Of a DNA stretch of 64,000 nucleotides, positions 45,605 to 58,416 are shown in pieces. The translations under genes and the position numbers were made by a program. Within the stretch, counting starts at the first letter, position 1; each line of letters opens with the position of its first letter. A model generated the notes under the pieces. The model ran no database searches. It was not told where the DNA came from and saw only the letters and a list, made by a program, of their open reading frames with translations. Origin of the DNA: Prostheceraeus crozeri (lineage: Eukaryota; Platyhelminthes; Polycladida; Euryleptidae); assembly GCA_907163375.1 (NCBI GenBank), contig CAJQUW010003011.1, positions 52,166 through 116,165 of the forward strand, read 5' to 3'.

Positions 45605-48188
45605 CAGACCTGCCAACTGTCCCGGATTTTCCGGGACAGTCCCGGATTTTGGAGCTGTCCCGGAAAAGTTAAAATGCTGTCCCGGATTTTGAATTTATTA
45701 ACCTAAGATGAATTCTAGATTGTTTAAGAACGCATATGCGCTGCTTTCAAACATTTGCGCTGCGCGCGCAATCCTAAGGGCAATTCCACGCAGTCACGAA
45801 CGAACTTTGCAGGATTTATTATTACATTTCTGATTGTCATTCCTAACCTATTGAACCGGTGATAATCATACTTTATTTGAATTGGCTGCAATATTCACTT
45901 TATGAAACACTAGCCAAACCGATGAAAAAATGTGTATTTGATGGTTTAAAATACAATAGTTTGAGTGGTCACGAACGAACACAGAACGACAAGACTTTTT
46001 CGAAAAAAATGTAGACGTTAATAACCTCCAAAGCTCTGGATTTTTCATCACGAAATTTGCTCTGATTGAATAGATTAGTATGCTATTTGATCAACTTAAA
46101 TGCTGAAAAGAAATCTAGAAACGTTTGATTACTAGCAGTTCATAAGTTTCGAGAAGTGCGGTCACGAACGAACATTTTGTCCAACTTCATCAGAAAACAT
46201 ATTCGAAAAATAAATCAGTCACAAACGCGCTCCATGCATTCCTTTGTATAAAGATAAAGTTAATAAATCATTTCGGAACATTTGCTTCGTGTCGGGCATC
46301 GAATATCTATTGGCATTCGTCGTTTTTTTTGGCATGCAAGTTCATTCACGAAAGTTAGTCATACTGGCACAAATTTACAAAGAAACGACTTAAGGCTAGG
46401 TACAATTTTGACGCACTTCAATGTCCTAGTTGCTTGTAAGTTATTCTCAAAGTTTCCAAGAGAGTGAAGTTTCTTGACTCACGAGTAATTCTATTTTTAG
46501 CAGTCCAGGGATTCCCATGATATTTCAAGACTGATTTAATCGATATGGAGACAGATGTACGTGTACGTCTTAGGTGGAGAAACACACATCAACCATAATG
46601 TAAAGCTTTTTTAGTAGCCTTGGGCTTCCCATGACATGACTGATTAACGGAATGGGAGCAAATGTATGTATTGGGTAAAAGAAATAGGCTATTTTTAGTA
46701 TCCAGGATTTTCCCATGAACATGGGTATAAGTTGTGCTATTTTTAGTAGTCGTGGGCGTCCCATGAATATTTTTGACTGTGAAATATAAAACAATGGAAG
46801 ATATATTTCAATGTGATTCATAACCAAAAAATGGGCAAGACTCGAGCTGAAATCGCGAAGAAGTATCGTTCCACAAATTCATCATATCTTTCCCGGGAAG
46901 TTGACCGGATGAGAGTGAGACGTTCAAATATGACCCAAGAAGAACTCGAACGTGATCGTGAGAAGGCTAAAGTAAGGATGAAAAATCTCCTAGAGAAGAG
47001 GAAGTTGAATGATTCCAACACGGTTTTCAAAACAAAAGCGGCCCCTCATAATCAAATTTCAGTCGAAGGTCACGGTAGCCTAGGGCATCATTTACATATG
47101 CATAAATTTGTACTAGATAAAGTTGATCTAGTAGAAGATAGAAAAATAGTAGATATCTGGTCACGAACGAACATTTATACTAATATTCAAACTCGTGTCA
47201 AAAAATCGGAAGAAATTATGTCCTTGACAAAAAATATTGTTTGAGCTTCGACAAAGGAGTATCAATAATAATATAACGCAGTATAGACTACTTGGAATTC
47301 CATTTCTAACACTGCCTACATTGTTTCAAAAATTCAAAGGGAATGTATTTTTAATATCTTAACAATAGCAAGATATTCCAAAATTGAATTTATTAGTAGA
47401 AGAAGTGTGTGTAAGCGATAAATTTTGTGATTCCTAATGGCTTCGGATATCCTTTCAAGAAAACACAAGTCACTGAGAGAAAATAATGCGTTTTAAAATT
47501 TGCCCTCCGTGTCGTTTTTACCGTGGAATTGCCCCTAAGATAAGGAAACATGCATAATGATGAAGTTTGTGGATTTCTTAGTGACATTGTCTTTTCACGC
47601 TGATGTCTTTTATTAATCATTATGTAGCCCGGATGTATTTCCTTCTATTGAGTTTAAAAAGGTAGTAAGTGTTTTCCAAATTTGCATTCCAGTTTTTGCG
47701 ACGAATACTGTTAACAAGGTGGGATGTATCTTATGATCTTGCTTTCAACTGATCTTTCTGTTGAAGAGACTTGAGACCATACTGTTGACTTGTAAACGTC
47801 AATTATGCATAATCATTAATTATTATAAAATAATGCATTTATGAAAAAATCAAAAATTTCCTATAAACATTTCATACTTGCAATATTTGTCAATATTTAT
47901 CAATACATCAATATTTTTGACTGACACGATGGGTGAGTCATGAATCAGCACACACTGCGATCGTAGCAATTGAATGGAGATGACTTAACTTAATGACACC
48001 GTTTCTATAAAAAATAATGGAAATTAAGGATTAAAATTAGGATGCGTCCTATACGCAGGCACACAGTCCTTCCATCGCTTTTGGGGTCAAATATCCACTG
48101 CGTCCTATACATGGTATCGTCCTATACGCGGGTAGTTACGGTAATAAAATTTGTCCCGGATTTTCATGTTTCAAGGTTGGCAGGTCAG
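45605..48188 (+). mobile_element. 2.58-kb DNA transposon with 13-bp ends and 7-bp duplication
   Basis: Left tip CAGACCTGCCAAC and right tip GTTGGCAGGTCAG are inverted repeats with one mismatch, flanked by CATAGAG at 45598-45604 and 48189-48195. CCCGGATTTT repeats lie just inside both ends (four near the left, one at the right). Internally, TCACGAACGAAC recurs at about 45796, 45969, 46162 and 47161, and TTTTTAGTAGTC...CCCATGA recurs four times (46492-46770). No full transposase is seen. The superfamily is unclear. Confidence 0.65.
46831..47244 (+). CDS. Basic helical ORF within the transposon, 137 aa
   Basis: The start is ATGGGCAAG at 46831. The protein is Lys/Arg/Glu-rich and helical for its first ~75 residues (MGKTRAEIAKKYRSTNSS, EELERDREKAKVRMK), then His-rich and mixed. 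It may be the remaining N-terminal DNA-binding or accessory part of a lost transposase. I do not recognise it. Confidence 0.35.
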   Translation: MGKTRAEIAKKYRSTNSSYLSREVDRMRVRRSNMTQEELERDREKAKVRMKNLLEKRKLNDSNTVFKTKAAPHNQISVEGHGSLGHHLHMHKFVLDKVDLVEDRKIVDIWSRTNIYTNIQTRVKKSEEIMSLTKNIV

Positions 48189-48823
48189 CATAGAGTAAAT
48201 AAATAGGTAGAGTCTCGACTCAAACAAGTATCTGTATACAGTGAAAAATTTTATATCAAATAAGATTCAGTTTTCTGCGGAGATTACGTTCCATGCAGTC
48301 CAAAATATTATTTGAGCAGTTTTTAAAAAGCTAAAATTATTCCTGTATTTATGTACTACCGAGATGGCGTCGTGAAACAAGTTGGATATCAAAGGAATGA
48401 ATATTTTCTAACAGGCATCATAATTAAGCTGATGATAAGGAAATTTCATGAGCTGCATTATAATGCAAGTCTTCAATGAAGCGTTTAGATCTTATTGAAA
48501 GCTTCTTGGCTGAGATGTCATGCCTTTAATTCAATTTTCAGCGGCATGATTTTATTATTCATAAGGTGTATTTTCATCTTGAAGCTGAATAGTAATGTTG
48601 ACCCATTTACAGCTTTTATAAAGTTATTTTTCTTTGTAATGAATAATGATGCTTTTGCTCATGGCAGGACGTACAGTTCATGATATGACCACGCTTAATA
48701 GTAATGCATGATTAAAAAGCAATGCCATCGAATTGCTAATGCCAAATTTCCTCTCAATTTTGTCATGATATAGAAGATTTATAAATTACTTTTCTTTCTT
48801 CTGTATTGCTGTCATAACAGGTC

Positions 48824-48905
48824 AAATTCATGTACATTCCTCCAAAAGTGAAAAATTCATATAGCTACCTCGCATGTGGTACTGCAGGTTTCGTGTCAAG
48901 TTCAT
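48824..48905 (+). repeat. 82-bp direct duplication, copy 1
   Basis: AAATTCATGTACATTCCTCC...GTGTCAAGTTCAT is identical by eye to 49170-49251, 346 bp apart. Copy 1 is preceded by AACAG/GTC, which could be an acceptor, so an exon duplication is possible. Confidence 0.8.
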
Positions 48906-49169
48906 TTTATGAAATCGAAAGTGTATATTGGGGATTTAATGAATGCTGAGTTACCACTCTATTACTCTATGGTGCTGTCATTTTCATGTTAAAAATCGTT
49001 TTCTTTTTGCGAATTGAAGTGCGATTTAAATGACGTAAGGAAAAGGATCATGTTTTGTATCTGCTAAATATCATTATAGCATCATTAGACGAAATAACTT
49101 GCTAAGTCTTATTAAGTCTGATCAGATTCTTGCAAAGCCCATATGACAAAACTTAAGAAATCTGTCTTG

Positions 49170-49251
49170 AAATTCATGTACATTCCTCCAAAAGTGAAAA
49201 ATTCATATAGCTACCTCGCATGTGGTACTGCAGGTTTCGTGTCAAGTTCAT
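49170..49251 (+). repeat. 82-bp direct duplication, copy 2
   Basis: Second copy of 48824-48905. It continues an open frame (KFMYIPPKVKNSYSYLACG) to 49610 without recognisable similarity. Confidence 0.8.
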
Positions 49252-51254
49252 GCGGATTCACCAAAAAATCATCAGAATTGTGTAGCAATTTAGAAAATAT
49301 TTCCAATAGAAAACCAGTTCAAAATTTGCAATTAAATTTCGAAATTACATCCAGACCCTTAAGATTTCTCTTCAAGATTTTCACTGTTTTTTATTACTTT
49401 TTAAAAAATTGCTTTTTAACTTTTATGCATGTTGTTCGAAAAACATGTTTCAACTATTGCAACCAGAATTCAACAATCCATCCTAGCATGGCACGGTGCT
49501 CGATGGCATGGCGTATTGTTTTATGGCTTTTGAGTTACGATGTCATGCTGATTTCACTTATGTTGGCATGCAATGAACGTCTTAAGTATAATATGTGCAG
49601 CAATTTCTAATAAATTCATTGAACACACTTAATTGAAATGGTGCAACTAAAGTCCTCTTCCAATTCTGTTTCAACCACACATTGGAGACTTCTTTTTCTT
49701 CTTGCTTGGATGGAACATGCAAAGATGGGAACGTGTATCTAACGGTGTCATTGCATATTGGTGCAGTTGTCATATTGGTGCATATTGTATTACTTTATGG
49801 TGCAGACTCACGTGAAAATATTAGCATGCATATCTTGCCATAGAAAAACCGACTTAATTGTCAATGGCATCATAACCTTGAACCATGCGTAGAGTAGCAA
49901 GACAACTCATCTAAATACTGACGATGATCACAATTAGCTTAAAAGATGTAAATCGGTCCTCGAATTATTAATTATATTCAGATTTGACTGAATCAAAAAA
50001 TGCATAAAACTATACCGATGAAAATGGAATTAAAAAATTTGAAATCTCAGCTAAGAATCTTTACAAAAATCACCAAGAGATCTCAACTTTTCGATGTCGA
50101 CACTACCTACTATACTCCAAAGACATATAATTGTTTAAAAGGGCTAGATGAGATGCCTAAATTTGAACCCAATTTAGTACGGTCCTTATCGTGGCAAAAA
50201 AAGCATTACGACAATGGAGCGAAATTGCTGCTTTGTCGGCTGTGCGGTGTTCAATGCGACAAAAAGACTTGGAAATGGCAGATGATCTAAAGCATAATTC
50301 ACTGATATTATATGACAGCTTTATTATATACATATATATATTATATGACAAGAATATTCGTTCGGCAGTTTCTCTGAAAAAAATTGTTAAAGATGAGACC
50401 GGTAATACAGAAATTTAATGCGGTACTATCAAAGTGGAAGAAAAAATATTCAGAGGAAGACTGATGCGGTATAATTTGATAGACACTTAACTCTCTCCGT
50501 AGAATTCATGACCAGTGGCGTCGCGTGCTCCATGACCATAGGCCTTCACTCGGCATTGGAATACTATTTCTACACCAAACACTTTTATTTTACAACATTA
50601 ATTTTCATAAAAGCTGAATTTTTAATAACAATTTCCCGAACATTTTTTGAGGTCAAGTGAAAGTGCACGTGAGAAGTAATTGCTCATGTCGCTTAACCGC
50701 CTTATTCAAGGAGCTGAGATAACTAGATATCCCCTCTCTGTCTGGACCACATTTTCTCGAGAAAAAAGGAGGCAAGGCCAACAGTTTCTTTGTGTTTCTC
50801 GCGGCCGGTCAGCCACTCACATGTTTGAAATTTTGATGCATGTGTTGTGTATTTCTTATTTCTTTCTCTGTGAGTACTTTCAATTTTATGTCAGGTGTTG
50901 GCCTACCTTGCTTGACGACTGTCATCTTTTCAGTATATTCCCTTGGGTTGGGACGAAAGGCGTGGCTATGATCTCGGCTGGTATTCATAGTCGTGTCCTT
51001 GCTAAGTCGGCAACTTAAGAAAGTCGTTGTCCATGTTAAGTCACGACCTCAAAACTTAATTCATAGTGCTTGACTTTGCTTAGTCGGCGACTTAGTCATG
51101 ACTTTGGAAATCATTAACTTCATAGTCCGATTGCTATGTTGTGTACGACATGCAGCCGTGGGATTACCACAGTCTAAAAATAACTTCGAATAAGAACAAT
51201 GAAAATAATACTCAGGATAACACAAGTAAATCAGAGTCGGAAGAACATTTAAGT

Positions 51255-52915
51255 ATGAGTGATCGCAAGCGCAAGTCAACCTTCTCGAAGGCTGAGGAAG
51301 CAATTATCCGAGATGGATACATCGAGTTTAAAGAAGTAATAGAAGCCCCTATATCAGCGAAGACAACGAAAAAAACGAAATGATGAGGTTTGGCAAACAT
51401 TGGCCGATCGTTGCAACGCGGTCGGCAACGACTTCAGATCAGCGGCTGAAGTAAACAAAAATTCTGGAATTTGAAATCGGTCTGTAAAAGAAAAAGTCGC
51501 GGCAGAGAGAAGAAGTGCTAAACAAACAGGTGAAGGATCTCCACTGCGAGAGGTAAGCCTACTTCATTAAATATTTGATGTAGTTTACAGTATATAGATT
51601 CTGTGACTAATTATTTTTTTATAATTGGAGCCATGCATTTTATGCTGACTTGCACATGCATTTATAACCTTCATGAGGAAGCAAGCTATTTATCTTATAT
51701 AGCTAATGGTTTTAGAATTTTAGAATTGATACCTGGCAAATTATGTAAATAGTTAAGTTTGATTTGCGTTTTCATGATTGAAACACAAATTGGGCTAGGA
51801 ATAATCCATAACCCTGAAATGATATAAATCTTAAATGATCAACTTTCTCCAAACGATATGAAAAGTTAAAGCGATTTGTGTCGAATATAAATGGTACCAA
51901 AATGACAGTTTCAATAAACAAAAATTAGATAATTTTACGGTTCAATATACCTTCACTAAAGTCGTCAGTTGTTGCAATAGGGGCCTACTTGTAAGTGTAG
52001 GATGCGTTTGTATGTATATCCATTTCGATGTTCTATTCTGATGCCTTATTGCAGTGGTGGACAACCGCTTGAGGGTAATGACCAGAATGATTAGCCCGCG
52101 AACCCTCTCGCAGACCACTTTTGGGAGATTAAGCGGGTCACCCAAAATGCTCCAGTGGATCACCAGTGGCCTACGAGCAGCGCGCTGCCCACCGCTTCAA
52201 TAAAACTTACTGAATAGTAAAAGTAAAATAATTTACTTTTTAGCCAGAGTATGAATATTTTATACAATTCTGTGCAACATTATGGCTATTATCACATAAT
52301 CCATCAAGGTACCTGTAGCTTTAGTTCTGTAAGTTTCCTCGGCTTACCATGCAATCAAAAATATATTTTATCATGTTTATCGAATTAAGTAAACTTATTG
52401 CAAATGAAAGAATAATTCAATATTATTTTCAGAATAATCAAAAATCGAATTAATCAACACGTCTTATTAAAATTTATTCACCTCATTCCAGCAGATCATG
52501 AGATGTCTATAATTTATAGAGCATCTCTTTCAATTTAATGTAAGGTACCTTATTAACAAACTCAAATATTCCGACTTATATCACAAACTCAAAATTTCAA
52601 AATTTGCAGTTACTTCGCTTTCATTTTTGGAGGGCAGATACACGTATTAACCTAAATTGAAACTTAATTGACCAAGAAATTTCAATGTGCGATCTTGTCT
52701 TTTCAGATCGCAAGCAAAGAAGATTCATTCGCAGAAGCCTTCTTCGGGAATCCTTCGATTGAAAGTCTTTCTAATTTCATGGAAAGTTCATTTTCCAGAA
52801 ACATCGGCACCAATAAAAGTTCCGGCACAGAAAAAGAAAAAAATTCAAAACAAAATACCGATCAAGCAATTGCAGCGACAGGTACTGTTGGATCAGCGAT
52901 ACAATCTTTGCCTTG
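51255..52915 (+). pseudogene. Myb/SANT-like protein of the Harbinger element
   Basis: Exon 1 from ATG at 51255 has KRKSTFSKAEEAIIRDGY, the first helix of a Myb/SANT-like domain. After a frame change near 51370-51385 the following helices are readable (WQTLADRCNAVG) to a donor at ~51553 (GAGAG/GTAAGC). A later exon begins after TTTTCAG at 52707 (IASKEDSFAEAFFGN) and stops at 52915. Frames are broken, so not functional. Such proteins bring the transposase to the nucleus and DNA. Confidence 0.55.
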
Positions 52916-53362
52916 AAAGGCAAAAGCTGAATATGGAAATGAGACGAGTGAGGCAAATCAAGTTTTCCAAGGGGTCTCAAACAGATTCAATAACCTCATC
53001 ATGCAAAATGACTCAAACTGGGGAGGATTCTAGAATCTTAGCTAATATAAGTGACAGCAACTTCATTTCATATAGTTATTTTCAAGACTAGTCTTTTCTA
53101 CATTTTGATAAAACATTTTTGTTCTAAAAATGATTGTGTAGAATAATAAGATCATATTTTTGTGTAATGGCATCTCTACTTCTATGCGTAAACATTTGAT
53201 TTGCTTGCATCTCGCTGTATTGATAAATTCCATTGTTTGAATTTGTCTTTTTCATAATTGATTTGGATCTTCAGGTTTTAAAAGATAAAACTATGCTCCC
53301 ATGTCTAAAAACATCTTTATTTTCAGTAGACTTCAGAAATTTGCAAAAATTTGCTGAAAGAA

Positions 53363-54672
53363 CTAGGAAAAGTAAGACTGAGTAATGAAATTTCTCATTT
53401 CGAAGCCATTGTCAATATGATGAGAGGAGGCTAAGTCGTCACCATTTTCCTCGGCCTTAACAGTATCAACGCCAGGTAGGTCTGGCATCATCATTTCGAT
53501 TGCAATATTATGTAAAATGATACATGCAGCAATTATCAATGGTGCTTTTTCGGGAGTGACGCGCAATTCACAATGTAGAGCGCAATTCACAACTCTTGTT
53601 AGAGACAGTGCATTATTGTACGCCTCTTGTGCTGGTAATGGCTGTGAATATGGCGTTAGAAGCCATCTGCGGCACGGGTATCCACTATCACCCAATATGA
53701 TTCCATGTTCTTCATTGCTTTCAAATGCATCTCATAGGGCAGTTTGCTTTAATATAAAACTATCATGGCAGCTACCTGGCCCAAAGTGTTTAACCTGGCC
53801 AGCGTACACTCAGATAAGTAAAGTTGCAGTTTACATCACATGCGGCACAAATATTCAATGAGGGGAAATGCTTTCTATTGATGAAGGAGTTTGGGTTCTC
53901 CTTGGATTCCTGCATCCGTATGTGAGACCCATCAATAAAACCAACCACATTTGGAAATTTGGCAATGCCGAAAAATAATTCGCTTTGTTTCGATTCATCC
54001 GAAGGCCAAGTTATAAAGGTATTCATGTGTTCTGCTAATGCTAAACAAACGCGCTCAGTTCTCTACTCGAACAACTCGGCTCAAGGCTTGGCGTTAACAA
54101 GTCTTCCAAATATTGAATTCCGTCTGAAATAAAATACGATAATTATTTAGTCTATAAATTAATATCAATTATAAATCAAATAATCAATTATTCGGGCCTA
54201 CATTAACAAAAAAGAACAAGAACAAGGGAATTGGTTTAAATTATTCTGACTGCATAAAGCTAAATGTGAGATGGAGAAAAATGTATTGAGAACACTTTCA
54301 TTAATCTAATATATTTGCGTGGTGTTACTTAATTGAAAAGAGTTTTCTATATACAATATGAGCCTGTATACATTAGGCCTATATGCTATTATCATAATAG
54401 TTACGAGTATTTCGTCGAAGGTCATCACATGGACATATTTAGCGAAGTATAGTTTTCATAATGATGATCCTGCTCTAAAAAACGATAAATTACTTGTGAT
54501 ATCAGCATTTGAGACAAATTGGTTAATGTAAGCCGATAGCTCTATAATTGTTCAAACAACTAGCCTACATTATCAATACATGGAACTTACCTCGGCTGAA
54601 TCTGTATTTTCCATAGACGTCGTCGGATAGTTTTTCATCGAGGCAATGATCAACAGGATCTTTGTAATACAT
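53363..54672 (-). pseudogene. HARBI1-like DDE transposase, broken
   Basis: Exon 1 (54672-54591) starts MYYKDPVDHC and ends KYRFSRG at a donor GTAAG. Exon 2 starts near 54124 after TTTATTTCAG, with stops near its beginning. The catalytic region is readable: VVGFIDGSHIRMQ (first Asp), then, after a frame change near 53770, ILGDSGYPCRRWLLTPY (second Asp) and PLIIAACIILHNIA. The segment that should hold the catalytic Glu (VERAFG-type) is missing between TRVVN and CALHCELRVTP, so a short deletion removed it. Inactive. Confidence 0.75.
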
Positions 54673-55107
54673 TTTTCCTTTCTGGCATGTTATTGATATT
54701 CTGGCATTATCAAGTCAATGATAGTTGGTTTCATTATTTATGTCAGTGAGTATATAAGCCGCCATTACAAAAAAATGAAACTGAATAATACCGAAGACAG
54801 GTTAGCAGGTTATTACGCATGAGCGGTGAGAGTGCTAGCAAGATTGGCTGTACTACACGTTAACGAGCTCTAAGACACCTCTGTAGCTGTCTTACGAATA
54901 CAATAGATGACTAAGTCACCGTCATGGCCTGTAAAGTCGATGTCTTTGCTAAGCACCTTTAGGAATAAGAATTATTTTAATCCTGACTTATCAAAGACAA
55001 CGACTTAACGACGGCCTTGCTAAGTCATGTCTTTGAATACGAAATTAGTGAATTTGACTAAGCTGGGACGATGACTTTGTTAAGACACGACTATGAATAT
55101 CAGCCGA

Positions 55108-56993
55108 TCTGCAGTACTAAACATAGCGTCACATCAATCACGTAAAAAAATTATGGAATTCTACCGAATCTGGGTGTTCGAGTCAGATGCATTACTCTGC
55201 ATTCATTGGAGAACGCTCAGTCGCAGCCTTGTCTGAACGTCAGCACAGATTTAGAGAGGAACAGATGAACTGCTTTCCGCAATTCATGCTGACGGCGTTG
55301 AAGCCCGTCGATCGGTGTTTACTTTGAAGATAATTTGACAATTCCTCTCTAAATCTGTGAACGTCAGCCATCTGCTACTGTTGACTTAGTGGCATCTCTC
55401 CCATTAACCGAAGCCGGGAACAATTGGGTTGCGCTTCCCTTACTATATTTAGGTACCGCGCCTCGATCAAGAATTGCGTAGAATTTCATTGCAAAAATTG
55501 GAGAAGGCAAAGCATTTTGGGCCCTTGTACATATGTTTTTAAAACAATAAAGGAAATTTGTCCGAAAGAAGGGAGCGACTGTTTTTTATTTAAACGCTAC
55601 AATGCACTTCCCGTACAATGGACGCTTTATTTTACAAAGCATTATGTCTATCGGGAAAGCCAAAATTGGCGCGGGCGCGTGCGCTTACTGCCTCACACGC
55701 ACACAACACTCTTTTGCTGTCTGAACATCATATTATGCTCCGTCTGAACACACGACAAGCTTGTGTGTCTAATTGTTCGAAGAAAACAGCTGTGATTCAA
55801 GCACGTGCTGCAAAACTGTTCACTCTGAGTTTGAGAGTCTGATTTTGAGACGGAAAGCTGTTCACAGCTATCACGAGAAGCTATCGAATTTAAATGAATG
55901 ATGACACTTTTCATTTTTATAATTGTTGGAAAATAATTTTTGAGGATACCCCGAAGGCCTCGCAGGTATGGAGAAGACGCCACTGTTCATGAAATAAAAA
56001 ATTTCAGTGAGAATCCGATTATCACACTAAGGAATTGGCTATTAATAGGGATCACCCATGTCAAAAACGCTCTTCGAGCTATTTACCAAGCTGAAACATA
56101 CAAAATCGATCTTTTGCAAATAATTAACAGAGGGCATTTAAGGGCCAACTGGAATCAATCATCGCATGTCTGTAGTGATGCAAATAGAAAATTTTCCGGA
56201 AAATTTTTCATTTTTTTCAAAATTTTCTGGAATATTTTCCATTGGAAAATTTTGAAATTTTTTTTTGGTGGTTGATGTTTTTTCCTCGGTTTTGGAGACT
56301 ATTATATTCGTTTGAAAAGACTATGTAATATTCAGAGTCCGAAAACTTCTCTATCATCCCTGTATGTTGACTTTTGGCACCAAATGCATCTTCTCCATGT
56401 CTATTTCAGATCTTTCCAAATGAATTTCAGACATTAGATGGATTTCAGATTTCGCTAGCTGAATTTCAGATACCTGTCCCAAGCTCAACTTTGAAAAGAT
56501 CTTTAATTCAACTGGAGATCTCCAATTAATCTGGAACATATCTGAAATCGATTTGGAACTATCTGAACCATCTGAACTAGAAATGGAGGATGTGTATTCA
56601 ACGAAGACATCGGACAATGCGCCAGAAGTTTGAAGATATCATAGATATTCTTTTACACATCACAGATATCTTTAGTTTCCAAATATCTCACGAGTTTGCA
56701 GTCTTTATATCTTCCAATATGGTCGCTCATGAATGCTGCGTGGACTGTGTGCTCATATACTTCATCACATGTTCATCAACACATAGAGAATTTGCATCAC
56801 TATGATCAACGCTTCATGATAAAGCTTAACTTTCAAGCTAACAATTAGCAAACTCCAAAATGAAGCACATTATTTTTGATCCAGATCTTTCACATTGCAT
56901 GAAATTATACCCCTATTGTAAAGCAAGAGTCACGTTATCCCAAACGGTGTCTGTGTGATAATTAAAAATGCTAACAATTTAGTACAAGCCACT
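55108..56993. other. Host DNA, no gene recognised
   Basis: Short frames only. An inverted repeat with arms ACAGATTTAGAGAGGAA (about 55245-55261 and 55340-55357) is visible. ATTTCAGA recurs several times at 56405-56475, opposite to CTGAAAT/TCTGAAC words at 56530-56575. Confidence 0.45.
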
Positions 56994-57040
56994 AGTAGGA
57001 ATGTTCAAAAATCCGCGGACGGAAATAGTAATGGGCAAAA

Positions 57041-57540
57041 GACCGTTCCAGGCCACCATAAAATTCAAAAAAATAGTATCTTTAAAAACGACATAAATTC
57101 ATGAATTTGAACCCTTTTTCAGGTTTTTAAGACCTAAATACATGAATTTAGTCCATTCAAAAAGTACCATTTTTGAAAAAAATGGTACTTTTTAAAAACG
57201 ACATAAATTCATGAATTTGAACCCTTTTTCAGGTTATGAAGACCTAAATTCACAAATTTGGGCGTTTTTAAAAATACCCAATTTTCAAATTTTTCAAAAT
57301 CTCAAATTTGAGAATTACAATTTTTACCTTGAAAATCATGACCGTTCTAGGACACTAAAAAATTATAAAAGTTGAGAATTTCAAAATTTGAGAATTACAA
57401 TCGGGCGAAGCCCTAGAACCTTCGGTTCGATTTTCACCCTCGCTTAAATCATGACCGTTCCAGGACACCGAAAAAATCATAAAAGTTGAGAATTTCAAAT
57501 TCATGAATTTTATCCATTTTTCAGGTTTTTAAAATATATC
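57041..57540. repeat. Terminal-region repeats of element 3
   Basis: GACCGTTC(C/T)AGG(A/C)CAC occurs at 57041, 57340 and 57453. A ~110-bp unit with ACGACATAAATTCATGAATTTG starts at 57088 and 57198. ATAAAAGTTGAGAATTTCAAA occurs at 57365 and 57479. Two mini-hairpins, GGGCGAAGCCC (57403-57413) and GAACCTTCGGTTC (57416-57428), lie between. Unlike the TIR of element 2. Confidence 0.7.
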
Positions 57541-57566
57541 ATGTGACTAAAAATATTTCTTTAAAA

Positions 57567-58295
57567 ATGGAAGAAACAAAAGTGGAAGGAACTTCAGAAA
57601 TGGAAGGAACCTCAAGAATATATCCTTCGTTATCATATGAACGTAGTTCTACTTTAATGGACATTGAAAAGATTAACATTGAAAAAATGAATAAAGAAAA
57701 ACACAAAGATAGAGTTAGGTATATGAAAGATAAGGAATCTCAATTATTATTAAGATTAGAGCATTATAAAAAATTAAGAAAGAGATGGACTAATGTTAAG
57801 AATGTAACACAAGGAATTGGCATATTCTTAACAATAAGTTTAGGTGCTTTAACAATTGTTATATCTTCAGGTGTTTTAGTAATTCCAGTAGTTGCTACAG
57901 CTTTAACAGGTACGGGTGTTTTTGCAACTTCACTTGTTACAATGTTAGATAAATCTTTAATAACTAAGAAACGAAAATCATTAAAAACTAAGCATTTACA
58001 TATTAAAGAAGTCTATGATAAACTACATTACTACTTTCAGAGAGTATGTGATGATAATGTTATTACGTTAGATGAGATTGAAAAATTTGATCAAATAGCT
58101 AATGAAGTAAATCAAATATCATTTCAATCACAGACAGAAAAAGTTGATGATAAAAATAAAAAGGATGGCAAAATTTCTAGTGATGCTAAAATTTCTAATG
58201 AAGAAAATGACAAATTTTTTTTAGAAGAGCTAAAAACTTTAAGCGAAAATTTAAGCAAAACTTTATTGAACAAAACTTTATTAAACAAAACTTAA
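57567..58295 (+). CDS. Membrane protein of element 3, 242 aa (copy of the element 2 TIR gene)
   Basis: Differs from 44113-44841 by only a few residues, with the same coiled start, two hydrophobic helices and C-terminal NKTLL repeats. The start is the ATG after TTTCTTTAAAAATG. Identity with element 2 begins only ~15 bases before this ATG, so promoter and TIR come from another source. Intact. Confidence 0.65.
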   Translation: MEETKVEGTSEMEGTSRIYPSLSYERSSTLMDIEKINIEKMNKEKHKDRVRYMKDKESQLLLRLEHYKKLRKRWTNVKNVTQGIGIFLTISLGALTIVISSGVLVIPVVATALTGTGVFATSLVTMLDKSLITKKRKSLKTKHLHIKEVYDKLHYYFQRVCDDNVITLDEIEKFDQIANEVNQISFQSQTEKVDDKNKKDGKISSDAKISNEENDKFFLEELKTLSENLSKTLLNKTLLNKT

Positions 58296-58416
58296 AACGA
58301 GAAAACTTTAAACGAAAAGATGTCAAACAACAAAGCAATAAAAAAATAATTTGTTCAGTAAAATGTTTTTGTTGTATTCCAATGTTACCACAAAATTCAA
58401 ATATTATATTTTAAAA

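Larger units (their letters stand above)
48196..50973. other. AT-rich host DNA, no gene recognised
   Basis: Short frames only (longest 155 codons at 49143-49610). None has a recognisable domain. An 82-bp direct duplication is the one clear structure (48824-48905 and 49170-49251). Confidence 0.5.
50974..55107 (+). mobile_element. Degenerate PIF/Harbinger transposon, about 4.1 kb
   Basis: Ends are inverted repeats: TCGGCTGGTATTCATAGTCG at 50974 and the same with one mismatch reversed at ~55107, with more AAGTC/GACTT-rich similarity inward. It encodes the two genes typical of Harbinger elements, a Myb/SANT-like protein (+ strand) and a DDE nuclease (- strand), both broken. The expected 3-bp target duplication is not evident, so tips may be off by a few bases. 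Confidence 0.7.

Noticed and set aside
49143-49610. 155-codon frame as a gene
   Set aside because: No domain, AT-rich, starts within a 346-bp-spaced duplication; no splice or promoter evidence.
50000-50290. 96-codon frame with two Cys pairs as a host exon
   Set aside because: I could not link it to any family, and no convincing splice sites flank it.
52050-52198. Small MITE with CAGTGGTGG and CCACCGCTT ends
   Set aside because: The ends are only partly inverted and no target duplication could be found; it may be a decayed hAT-type MITE, but support is too weak.
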